Below, in pieces: positions 21,400-30,444 of a stretch of 64,000 nucleotides of DNA; within the stretch, counting starts at the first letter, position 1; the number at the start of each line of letters is the position of its first letter. The position numbers and the translations under genes are program-made. The stretch is from NCBI RefSeq assembly GCF_010093595.1, contig NW_022985437.1, positions 2,819,809-2,883,808 of the forward strand, given 5' to 3'. The stretch comes from Mytilinidion resinicola (Eukaryota > Ascomycota > Dothideomycetes > Mytilinidiales > Mytilinidiaceae). The notes beneath the pieces are model-generated. The model ran no database searches, was not told the DNA's origin, and saw only the letters and a list, made by a program, of their open reading frames with translations.

Positions 21400-21892
21400 G
21401 GTGTTGGCGGTAGTCAGAGTGGATTTGGAATTGCAAAGCTTTGATTTGGAGGTTTTGCTGTGTGATGTCGATGGAGTTTGAGGATGTGAGAGGTGATACA
21501 TTAACTTTTGTTGTGGGTTGAAATACGAAAAGCGGATGACGCTAGTCTGGTTGTCATGTGATTTCATGTAGAGTGAAGTGGGCGTTCTCGTTTGTCCACT
21601 ACGCAGTTCCTCCCCACATAATATCACTTAAAAGCTCAATAGTTCGGGATTTTTCTCGGTTAGGTGATTAGGATCCAGGGCATTCAAATCAATGCCGAAG
21701 CCTATCTAGGATATGCTTTGTTTCCATCAAAATATCTGCGGAGTAGTTAAATTAAGGTGTCGGAAGCGGTCGATTGCTAAAGCTAAATGAGCATTGAGGT
21801 TTTATCGGACTGGCTAGGGCTTTTTAAGAGACCCCTCAACTTCTCAACGGACTTCGTTAATTTATCCCAGCCTTGATTACTAGCACGCAGCC
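21400..21892. other. intergenic between divergent open frames
   Basis: About 490 bases, AT-rich in its right half. No feature other than likely promoter sequence. Confidence 0.35.
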
Positions 21893-22261
21893 ATGGACGC
21901 AAAAATGATCCCGTATCAAGAATCTGAAAATTTCGAGCTGCGAATTCGCTACCCGACCCAAGTGCTCTGCCGCACTTCGAAGGGCTTGCCTGGAACCCTG
22001 CGTAAACTCTACGGTCATATTCTCATCGCAGAACTGTATGCGCGATACATAGTACGAGGGACTGCTATTAGCACAGAGGGGGTTATGGCTGCTATCATTG
22101 CGTCTGCTTCGAAAGGTCTTCCAAATTCGAAGTGGGACTTCCGTTGGGCCACGGATTGCGCGATGAGATATTCTGTGTCATGGAAGACAATGCGCAATCA
22201 CTTTGGAAGGGAATTGGTCGTGGCTTGGAAACATTCAAGAGGTTGCTGCGATCTTGCTTAA
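21893..22261 (+). CDS. hypothetical protein, 122 residues
   Basis: Open plus-strand frame starting at an ATG in fair context (gcagccATGg). The protein has an evenly mixed composition: NFELRIRYPTQVLCRTSKG, YGHILIAELYARYIVRG, then GVMAAIIASASKGLPNSKW and MRYSVSWKTMRNHFGREL. No intron is obvious and I recognise no domain. It is not low-complexity and has normal hydrophobic spacing, so a real or recently dead gene is plausible, but there is no independent support. Confidence 0.35.
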   Translation: MDAKMIPYQESENFELRIRYPTQVLCRTSKGLPGTLRKLYGHILIAELYARYIVRGTAISTEGVMAAIIASASKGLPNSKWDFRWATDCAMRYSVSWKTMRNHFGRELVVAWKHSRGCCDLA

Positions 22262-22561
22262 ACAGTGCGAAGAGGCGACAAGAAGAGAAACGAACTCAAG
22301 TTCTTGGGCTAGGGTCGTCTTGATGTGTGAGCTTTACAATGTTCTGATGACGACGATTTGAAAGTGCCATTGAAGATGATGAAGGAGGGAGGATTGTCAG
22401 TCCTGGCGTGGACAACGGAAGAAGGATGACTCAGATATGTCGCTATTGTGCTTTTCGATCACATTTTGGACATGGTTGGCTGGAAAATGAAACAGCATCA
22501 AGAAGGAAAGGATGTGCTGCAAGAATTTTATCATAAACTATGCGAAATGCCAGGTTCGACG
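22262..22561. other. intergenic, no gene seen
   Basis: Three hundred bases of flank before small-element copy B; no gene recognised. Confidence 0.35.
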
Positions 22562-22566
22562 CCTGC

Positions 22567-22813
22567 ACTCAGGTTGCAGCACTACAACCTAGGATCAACA
22601 ACTCATATGCTAGAAAGCTACTCCGAACATCAGCTGTAGAGAACACAGCTGAGATCTCAGCTGTGGAGAGCTCAGCTGAAAACTCAGCTGTGCAGTGTTC
22701 AGCTGAACTTACTAGCGCGCCACCCAGGGGGTGGCCCCCCTTCCTTCCCCTAGTATATATACAACTAGCTAGACGTCTATAGAAATCAGAGTTCACATCA
22801 ATTTAACCTGAGT
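22567..22813 (-). mobile_element. small inverted-repeat element, copy B (247 bp)
   Basis: Starts ACTCAGGTTG and ends TTTAACCTGAGT, with perfect 5-bp flanking repeats CCTGC (22562-22566 and 22814-22818). It is nearly the full reverse complement of copy A, including the 'acgtctatagaaatcagag' block and the CAGCTGA-type palindromic interior, so these two are the most recent relatives among the four copies. The stretch it landed in has no recognised gene. Confidence 0.88.
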
Positions 22814-23801
22814 CCTGCAGCGGCTGGGAGGCGCATAGATGTAGCGCGGAAACTGGTGCTCATGACGAAGTAGTTGTACAGGATCTTATTCAAGCCTTAG
22901 CGTATACAACGTATTAGCCCAGAAGCCCGGCTGAGCCAATGAATATCAAATGATCACCCCTCCAAGGTCAAGTTCCGTGCAGTGAAATCTGGGCTACCTT
23001 TTGAATGGCCAACTTCCTGGTAGCCGGGGCTACTCCTGACAGTAGTCTCTGGCTCCTAAAGCAGCACTAAAGCAGTGGTATATCCGTGTGCTCAGAATTA
23101 TAGCTTAGTACTAGAGGTGTAATGAAGTAATTAACCAGCCGTGGGACAAACGTTGACCACGTGAGAGAACACGCTACCGAAGCTAAGGATATTTGTTTTT
23201 CGGCAGTGCCAGCGGATATGGAACTACAGGCGAGAGCGGGCACAGTGGATGAGACACATTTCAGTGGAGATGAGTGGTATTTCGTTACCTTGAAGGTAGC
23301 GGGTTTCGGGTAATATCTTGACCACCAAATCGAAAGCTCGGTCAGGGATATTCGGTTACATAAATGCGACTACGAGGAAGGCGCCAAGTATCATTTCTGA
23401 TACACTTGTATTAGCATAGGAGAGAAGTCGAAGATCTGAACACTCTATTATACATAACGCGATACTAAAGCTGCAACAATTGATAAAAATGATCGTTCAA
23501 TTGAGTGCTTGGAGGAAGGTATTTTGATGATAGGGTAAAATTGGGAACTGGGCTTTCGGTCTTGATCCACGTTCATTAGTATTGATAAGACGGTGTATAT
23601 ATAATGCCCTATTTGAAGATAGCGTGATGCTCGAGCTGTGGCTCATAAAGAAGTACTCATTAAGCTCCACAAGTATAATGGGCCCTCAGTATGCTAAGAA
23701 CTCTCCCACAGTTCACCAAAGAAATGCATAAATAGACTGACCCAAGTGAAAGGAATCATATAGTCGTTATCTATCGAGCGTAAGCCAACCGCCGAAGCTC
23801 A
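22814..23801. other. intergenic, no gene seen
   Basis: About 990 AT-rich bases. Near 23030-23120 it carries the repeat also seen near 2990-3090. No credible open frame. Confidence 0.4.
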
Positions 23802-24484
23802 CTAGCTTATGACGCATCCCACCGGAGCTGGCGGGATGTTGTCCTTGTCACGAGGCAGGCTCTCCGCAACCGCTTTGCCCATTGGGCTGTTGCTATCCAC
23901 ATTCTTCTCGTATAGCACCTGATATAAAGCGGCGAACTTCTGGATTTCGCTCAGAGAGCAGGTGGACACATCCTTGCGAAAAGCTCTAGCGGAGGCCTTC
24001 TGCAAACGCGGGACCTTGTACTCTTCGGCCCACAGGTGGATCAAAACGTGGGTCACGAGCTTGTCGCCGTTGGTGTCGGTGACGAGTGAGACCGGGTATC
24101 GGTCGGTGTAGAAGTAGCGGAGGCATTTCTCGACGACTGCGAGGTTGTGGTTCTTGATGTCAAACACATTTTCGTGGGGGTTCTAGATCATTGTTATAAA
24201 CTGTTGGGTTCAGAGATGGACGTTCCGAGAATGTTGTTACTCACCTTCGATGGGGCAAGAGACCACTTCCTGAAGAGGCCTGAGAGCTTGAAGAGGAACG
24301 CACGGTGGGCGTGAATCTGTTTGACGCCGCCAAGGTAATGGATATGGACCATCATGTCCGCGAAGAGAGGCTGATTGTACAAGCTGTAAGCAAACCCGTT
24401 AGCTATTGCCATGACGTAGTTTTTGAAAAAGAGAGATTGGGACACTTACTCTTTGCAGTCGTCCATTAATGCGAGCGTGGACAT
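23802..24484 (-). CDS. BTB/POZ-domain protein, short form (three exons)
   Basis: Minus-strand exons 24484-24450, 24383-24245 and 24182-23802 encode 184 residues. Intron 1 is 66 nt (GTAAGT..TTACAG), phase 2; intron 2 is 62 nt (GTGAGT..TCTAG), phase 0, exactly as in the other BTB genes. The protein begins MSTLALMDDCKDLYNQPLFADMMVHIHYLGG, then IHAHRAFLFKLSGLFRKW, NPHENVFDIKNHNLAVVEKC and LRYFYTDRYPV. HVLIHLWAEEYKVPRLQKAS is the 'AEKYxVPxL' region. It stops soon after SPMGKAVAES, so the final 'F..LL..YP.FAVDVLL' helix of the long copies is missing; either a short form or a copy truncated at its 3' end. Probable ubiquitin-ligase adaptor. Confidence 0.75.
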
Positions 24485-24880
24485 GCTTGCGGTTGGGGTA
24501 AGGGTTAAATTGAAGGGTTGTTGTTTGAGATGAAGAAAGAAGCTGGGATGCGGTGTGCCTTTGAGTTGAAGTGGTAGATGTGACCAAGTAGAGGTGAGAG
24601 GAGGGTTATGTAAGCCTGAAAGCACTCCACCTACAACTCACAGCTCCAGTAATTGACCCATTACCGCAGAGGGCCATTCACCTTTGCTCGATGAATGTTT
24701 ACCTTTGCACTAGCCTTGCCATCGCAGGTGGTGACTCGGAAGAGTGACTTACATCTGAATACTATGTCAAGGACGGCTATTCGCGAATCGCACTCATTGC
24801 TCACCTGTGGCAGTTTCTATCTGCCGACCATATCCTATTTCTCGAGGTCCAATATACGTTGAGAGGGTTCACACATTATG
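24485..24880. other. intergenic, promoter side of the BTB gene
   Basis: About 400 bases; no gene recognised before the tandem array begins. Confidence 0.35.
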
Positions 24881-26076
24881 TATGAAAGTTTATAGCTTTA
24901 GGAGGGCACTCAGACAACGGTTCCACGCAAGTTTGAATTGCTTCGAGCCTGCTATTCTCGATGCCTGATTCACGTTGCAGAGGCTGTTACATCATATTTG
25001 AGTGTTTCATAGCTCCACGAAGGACCTCATTCAGTGCTATCAACGCCCCAGATAGCTGCTATTTTTCCACGTCTAATTCAAGCACAAGGAGTCTTTACAC
25101 CGCACTTGGATTGCGCATGGCTCAACTGAGGACCTCAAACAGTGGCTTCGGTGTTGCAGAACAGCATCTAATAGAGTCCAATTGGTCCTTCTGCGACTTT
25201 TTAACGTCCTGGGAGCCTGCTATTTCCTAGGGCTAGTTTTACACTTGATGAGTCTTTACATTGCACTCTGATCCTGCAAACCTAATTGAGGGACTTCAGA
25301 CGGTGGCTTTAGCGTTCCAGAGCGACAATGGATGGAGTCTAAACGGTGCTTCCGCGCGTTTTCAACGTGTCGAGGAGTTTCTATTTTCTAGAGCGTGATT
25401 TACGCCCGAGCATTCTTTACATCGCACTTTCTTGTGGTCAAGCTCGTTGAAGGACTTCAGACGGTGGCTTCAATACTTTAGAACAGCATTCTAATGAAGC
25501 CCAATTAGCAACTCCGTACATTTTGATCGTTCCAGGAGGTTGTTGTTTTTTCTAGCGTAATTCCCGCTGCAGGGCTTGTGACATCGCACTTTTGTTTCGT
25601 ATAGCTCATTGAAGGACTTCAGACGGTAGCACTAGTGTTCCAGCACAGTATCCTGATGGATTCTAATCGGCACCTCCGCGCATTTTCAACGTGGTAGGAG
25701 GCTGCTATTTTCCCTAACGTAATTTACGCCGCAAGGCTTGTGACATCGTGTTCAGATGATTAATCGCGTCATGGAGGACTTCAGACGGTGGCATCAGCGT
25801 TCCAAAGCGCTTCATAGAAGGTTTCAATCCATAGCTGCTTGCGATTTCAGTACGCGGGACTGCTGAAATTGGTCAAGGCATGATCTATGCTTTAAGGTTC
25901 ATTACGTCGCAGCTAAATAATTTTCGGCTTGACAATGGACTTCAGACGATAGCTTTAATGTTCCAAAACAGCTGCTAAGAAAGCCCAATCGGTGCTTCCG
26001 TGCAATTCCAACGTCCTGAAAGGTAGTTATTGCCTAACGGGCAATTTGCGCTCCAAGGTTTATTACATCGTCTCTA
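24881..26076 (+). repeat. tandem array, period 161 bp, left part
   Basis: The marker 'ggacttcagacggtggc' or close variants occurs at 25130, 25291, 25452, 25614, 25776 and 25937, giving intervals of 161, 161, 162, 162 and 161. Each unit also carries 'tccgcgcattttcaacgt'-like, 'gctgctattttc'-like and 'acatcgcact'-like blocks. Two degenerate units precede (markers near 24906 and 25022; spacing 116 and 108). No frame stays open across the units. The array is cut at 26076 by a transposon and resumes at 27919. Confidence 0.85.
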
Positions 26077-27916
26077 ACGTATTCCACAAGCGAGCCGTCC
26101 ACCCAAGCGAGCCGTCCACTTCATCATGAAAACCGGCCTCAAACGTTAATTGCTCCACAACGCCAATAGATATCAACTATATACAACTTGTAGCCTAATC
26201 TGCAGCAACCTCTGCATCATTTTTGCACGTACGAATGTTGTGCCCTAGCTCGCCGCAGCGTCCACAGCGCCGCGCGCTCCCGCCAGAATCTGCCCCGCCT
26301 TGCTGCCTTTTGCTTTGGGCGTCCTTATCAAGCCTTTGAGCAGCTATTTGAGAGCCTGCTTCCATTGTTAGAGTTCCTTCTCTCTGGATCCGCTTCTTTT
26401 TGCGCGCCTTGCGCTTTGTGGCGGCTTTATTTGCCTTTTGAAGGCTGGCAACTGTATCGCGCAGTAGCGTGGCTTAATGCATCATCGTTGCAGCACCTTT
26501 GGAAAGGCTGCTAAGCGCATCAAGAATTGCTGTAGGCGAGCTATTTTAATGCCTTTGAATACAATCATGAATTAAAGCTAATTGAGAGCCTAGCTCATAA
26601 GCGTTGCTTAGTGTTTTTAATTCCTATTAAGCCTCCACCACGGCAGGAGGCAACGGCATACAAAGCCGAACATCAAGCTTTAAGAGCACTGCCTCTAGAT
26701 TAAGCGGTATAAGGCCTGCGCCTTAAAAGCCTGCGCAAATATTGCTCTTTATAATTAAGTTGTAGAAGGCTGCTTTAAATACTAGCAAGAACTCTAGCTT
26801 TATAATATAGTTAATATAGTGGCGTATTAAGTCCTTAATTTAGCGCCTGTATGCCTTTTTTAACGGCGCAAAGCAGCCAATATTAAGCGGCTGCAGCAGG
26901 TGCGATAAATGCGCTGGCATGCAGAGAGTAATAATATTATTCTCCTTGCAAATCTCTTTAAATTCAAGCGAGCGGTGGCTCTCGTGGCCATTAATAATTA
27001 GCAGCCGATGCGTGCCTATAGTGCGATCCTTTATATGCTTATTAAAATGCTGCAGCCAGGCAATACTAAGCTTATTCGTCGTCCAGCTATTATTGCTTAC
27101 TGCTATAACCCAGTCTAGTAGTATATTATTGCCCTTATACTATACAGAGAGGTGGTACTTACCTAAAAAGATAATAAATGGCGGGATAGCCCATCCACAG
27201 GCATTAACTCCTTAGATTATCGTTATCTATTCGCGATCGCCTGGCTGTATTAATTTTGGACAATTGCACCGCTCAGAGCCTGTTATAACCACGCCAGTTA
27301 AGATAACGCCTATTTAGAAGCCAGCTTTATTAAAGTTGTATATATCTTTATCCAGGATGCTATACTTTGCTTTTATATTGCGTACAAGCTTAAACCAATC
27401 GCCAATTGCCTTTGGATCCTCGCATAAAGCTCTCTAACAATTGTACTTTCAATTAAATTGTGTTTTAAGCTTAGGTGTTCGCTTGACAAAGTTCTCTGGC
27501 CAGTTCTTGCCAACGTGGCCGGCGGCGCGCTCGGCGAGCAATTTGTTGGCCATCTCTCGTACAGCATGCAGGTTGGGCGGAAATCCTCGCGAATCCAGGT
27601 CGAGTATATGTTGAACAACAACTGATTCCTCCAGCTTGGAAAGCTTCTTCGAATTAGGCTTAGAATCGCGTCGTGGGGTTGTTCCAGCGCGTTGATCTCG
27701 AAGTGTGCTTCTGGGTACGTTATATGTCGTAATAGCGCGCCGTTCGCTTTTAAATTGCTGCTGATTGATTGCTGCGATAGCCATGCATATTCGACCTTCA
27801 TTTTGTATTGATTGCACGTTGTGTTGTCGACGCATGGTGGTTGGAAGTTGACGCGTCGCGTTTTTGTGATGAAGTGGACGGCTCGCTTGGGTGGACGGCT
27901 CGCTTGTGGAATACGT
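26077..27916 (-). mobile_element. Fot1/pogo-type (Tc1/mariner) DNA transposon, 1,840 bp
   Basis: Perfect 50-bp terminal inverted repeats, each starting ACGTATTCCACAAGCG and containing two direct copies of AAGCGAGCCGTCCAC. The TA target duplication is at 26075-26076 and 27917-27918. The body encodes a decayed pogo-family transposase on the minus strand. Most internal damage is C-to-T/G-to-A and the 3' half is very AT-rich, as expected from RIP, but the terminal repeats are identical to each other. Confidence 0.92.
26195..27835 (-). pseudogene. pogo/Fot1-type transposase, inactivated
   Basis: Reading downward from the ATG at 27835: MRRQHNVQSIQ, AIAAINQQQF and YNVPRSTLRDQRAG form a psq-type helix-turn-helix. 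SKLEESVVVQHILDLDSRGF and GKNWPENFVKR form the CENP-B-type second DNA-binding domain. This frame ends at 27449, and frame shifts and several TAG/TAA codons follow. Downstream catalytic-core relics are still readable in the same orientation: AIGDWFKLVRNIKAKYSI, TGVVITGSERCNCPKLI, HRLLIINGHESHRSLEF (the second catalytic-Asp region) and ITLCMPAHLSHLLQPL. A C-terminal zinc knuckle C-x2-C-x4-H-x4-C (CGRCGELGHNIRTC) lies near 26225-26270. The order HTH, CENP-B, DDE, zinc knuckle is that of fungal Fot-type transposases of about 540 residues. It cannot make active transposase. Confidence 0.85.
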
Positions 27917-27918
27917 TA

Positions 27919-28140
27919 GACGTTTTATGGCTTCATGAAGGACCTCATACAGTGGCTGCACCGTTTCATATAGCTTTAGAAAGAGCTTTAATGGATAGAT
28001 CCTTGCATTTTTGATGCGCCAAACTGCTGGAATTAGCTAAGGGGTGATCCATACTCTGAGGTTCGTGACATCACATATAGAATTTCTCCGACCTGATGGA
28101 GTACTCCAAACGGTAGTGTCAGTGTTTTAAGGCGTTGTCA
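27919..28140 (+). repeat. tandem array, period 161 bp, right part
   Basis: The array of 24.9-26.1 kb continues after the transposon, with markers 'ggacctcatacagtggc' at 27940 and 'ggagtactccaaacggtag' at 28098. Counting 140 bases left of the transposon (25937-26076, including one TA) and 21 to the right (27919-27939) gives exactly 161, one array period. Confidence 0.8.
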
Positions 28141-28396
28141 AATGTTGGAAAACTCAAATGCACTGGATATCACGTCAGAAAAAGCATGGCTGGCTCCATT
28201 GCAACGAGAAGACACTTCAATTCGCACCAAGATCCTTCTTCAATTTCCAGTGCCTATCTACCCCCAGACCGTCTCCGCGCCGCCGTCTTCCCGCCCAGCA
28301 CACGCACAGGAAGGCTCCAATTCAGACCGCAGCACAACAACACCCCGAAAACCACCCCCAAATCTCCCCCTCTCCCCCCTTCCCTTGCTCACCCCC

Positions 28397-29116
28397 TCAA
28401 GACTCCCAGCTCTCCAACATCTCCGCCACCTGGTACTGCACCTCGAACGGCACCCCCTCGTCCTCCGCTAACACCCTCAAATCCTCCCCCAACCTCTCCA
28501 TAAACACCTCCCCCTCCGTCTCCACCGCGAGCTTCTCCTTCACGTCCCCCAACAACATCAACAACTTCTCAATATCACCGCCATCTTCCTCCCGCTCCCC
28601 AATGATGATGGTCTTGGCCGCCGCGTACACCGTCCACCCCAGCACATTGACGGCCGACGTCGGGGGCAGCTTGTACAGCTCGCCGAGGAGGGCGACGCAG
28701 CCGACGGAGCGCTTCTCCTTCTGCTCAAAGTCTCCGAACAGCTGTCCGTGGACGAGTTTGCGGACGAGGGCGGGGCCGCGGAGGGGCTGGGCGCGGGCGT
28801 CCTTGAGGGCCTCGTCGGTGATGTCGCGGGAGATGAGGGCGGCGAGGCGGTTGAGGAGGAGGGCGCCGGAGGCAGCCCAGGCGGCGACGGTGTACGCGCG
28901 GTGGTAGATGATGAGGATGGCGAGGCGGAGGGTCCAGGCGCGGGGCTCGGAGGGGCTCTCGACGTTGATGAGGGCGGCCAGGAGCTTCGCGTGGGCGTCG
29001 AGGTTGGAGGTGGTGATGGTGGGGAGGGCGTCGATGAGGGTCTTGATCTGCTCGCCGAGTGGGCCAGTGGGAGCAGTGGCGGCGGCGGCCACGTCGGGGG
29101 CTCCAGAGGTGCTCAT
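28397..29116 (-). CDS. alpha-helical protein, MIF4G-like
   Basis: Single-exon minus-strand frame of 239 residues, GC-rich and well away from repeat composition. After an Ala/Thr-rich N-terminus it is helical throughout: GEQIKTLIDALPTI, AHAKLLAALINVESP, TLRLAILIIYHRAYTVAAW. The centre, LVRKLVHGQLFGDFEQKEKR followed by SVGCVALLGELYKLPP, resembles the MIF4G pattern 'LL..C...FE......R..GN..FIGELYKL' of translation and mRNA-decay scaffolds. The C-terminus is acidic (EEDGGDIEKLLMLLGDVKEKL). If the MIF4G resemblance is real it would be a HEAT-like protein-binding module; overall length is close to a single MIF4G domain. The motif is seen; the function is inferred and weak. Confidence 0.65.
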   Translation of the reverse strand: MSTSGAPDVAAAATAPTGPLGEQIKTLIDALPTITTSNLDAHAKLLAALINVESPSEPRAWTLRLAILIIYHRAYTVAAWAASGALLLNRLAALISRDITDEALKDARAQPLRGPALVRKLVHGQLFGDFEQKEKRSVGCVALLGELYKLPPTSAVNVLGWTVYAAAKTIIIGEREEDGGDIEKLLMLLGDVKEKLAVETEGEVFMERLGEDLRVLAEDEGVPFEVQYQVAEMLESWES

Positions 29117-30275
29117 GATGGCGGTGGAGGTGGTGGAGAGTCGGTTGTGGGTTGGGTGGTGAACTGGATCATGTTAGCATGCATAGAGTGGATTGGGGGG
29201 AAGATCTTACTGTTATGATGAGCCGCAGCTGCTGTGATGATGGTGGTGATGGGTTGTGTGTCTTGTCAAGAGTTTGTGATTATGACTTGGAAAAGGAAGG
29301 TATTGAGGCGGGCGGGCGATGAATTTATATCGAGGACGCTTCGGCGGCTTGGTCAGTGCGTGAGCCTCGCCTTCACTATTGTTCTTTGACCTTCACCGGT
29401 AAACATGGTGAAGGTGCAGAAGTCTCCTGAGACGAGCTCGGGTCCTGTTAATGGTGTGGCCTTGCCGCCAGGCGGACACTGGAGCGTATTCACTGGTGAA
29501 GCGGGCGTCAATGTCAGCAATTCAGGGACGACGGGCATGAGAAATAGAGGGCCACCAACATGTTGCTACCACGGTGGTAAAAATTGGTGTCTATTTACGC
29601 TGGTTAAGTTCGCGGTGGCAGGAAGAGTCCGGAGTTAGATTTGCTTATTTAGAGGTGTATGGTCGATATAGTAGTAGTAAGTTGTGTAAATTAGAGATGC
29701 CGCTACACCGTCTCCTCTATCCCGCCCCTATTGTGAAGGTATCTATATACTACATATAGCAATATCAAGCAAATGAATTGTGAACTAATGACCAAATTCC
29801 CCCTTCACGGCTTGCTTGCTTCCTGAGGGAAATTGGGCACTGCAGTTTACTTGCTTACTTATTTATTGGTCACGCAAGCAACCAAGTAGACCCGTACAGC
29901 ATGCTTGTCAACAAGCCTGCGCGGGGTGGTCGAGAGGTACTCGTAATCCGGACTTGGTGGCAGCGAGGCTCGAGGGCTGATGTTGGACCCTCACAAGCTA
30001 CGTTAAGAGACGTCCGCCGTCAAATAAATGCTTGCACCCTACCTCTAGGTCGCGGGGAGCGTGCTGAGCATGTAGGACGCCTCCGTAAATCAGGGCACGC
30101 GTGAACAAAAATGGACACTGTTAGTAATGTAACTGCAGCGCAGTGGATGAAGCCGTCTAGAGAGAGCCTATAGACATACTATGAAATGATCGATAGCAAT
30201 AAAAAAAGCGTAAAACCCCTCTCAGGCCCAAGCGTTGCGAAAAAGGAAAATAAACCGCCACCTTCACCCCTCCGC
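29117..30275. other. intergenic, no gene seen
   Basis: About 1.15 kb. Bases 29117-29400 are the promoter side of the MIF4G-like gene. The open frames at 29405-29638 and 29901-30104 have no domain or intron support. Confidence 0.4.
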
Positions 30276-30285
30276 GACTCGAACC
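30276..30285 (-). promoter_or_regulatory. extragenic RNA polymerase III B box of the U6 gene
   Basis: Minus-strand GGTTCGAGTC, a near-perfect TFIIIC B-box core, lies 28 bases downstream of the U6 terminator T-run. Budding-yeast SNR6 also uses a B box placed downstream of its terminator; here the distance is much shorter. No tRNA surrounds it. Confidence 0.65.
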
Positions 30286-30312
30286 GGGACCTACCCGTCG
30301 CAAAAAAAGTGC

Positions 30313-30421
30313 AAAAAAATTTTGAAGCTACCCTTTGATAGAGTGTGTCATCCTAGTGCAGGGGCCATGCTAATCTTCTCTGGGATTGTTCAAGTTGACC
30401 AAATGCCCGAAGGCGAAGTGC
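30313..30421 (-). ncRNA. U6: U6 spliceosomal snRNA
   Basis: On the minus strand the gene starts GCACTTCGCCTTCGGGC (the 5' stem-loop), then TTTGGTCAACTTGAACAA. It carries the invariant central block AGAGAAGATTAGCATGGCCC, which includes the U6 ACAGAG-equivalent region (here CCAGAGA, one base off the usual ACAGAGA) and AGC triad, followed by CTGCACTAGGATGACAC for U4 pairing and the internal stem-loop. It ends in a run of seven T, the polymerase III terminator. Length about 109 nt fits fungal U6. The first base of the usual ACAGAGA box is read as C; an unusual position to vary, so a sequencing difference or a U6 pseudogene should be considered. Promoter elements on both sides favour a real gene. 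Confidence 0.9.
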
Positions 30422-30437
30422 GTTAATTTTACAGCAA

Positions 30438-30444
30438 ATATATA
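30438..30444 (-). promoter_or_regulatory. TATA element upstream of U6
   Basis: Minus-strand TATATAT about 17-23 bases before the first conserved U6 base. TATA-directed polymerase III initiation is known for fungal U6; the spacing suggests transcription may start a few bases earlier or later than drawn. Confidence 0.5.

Noticed and set aside
24881..28140. CRISPR-like interpretation of the tandem arrays
   Set aside because: Whole 160-bp units are repeated and diverged; there are no short identical repeats with unique spacers, and the organism is a eukaryote.
28158..29218. Several plus-strand frames of 84-249 codons
   Set aside because: Antisense to the MIF4G-like gene, or low-complexity Pro/Ser read-through of its 3' flank; no domain seen.
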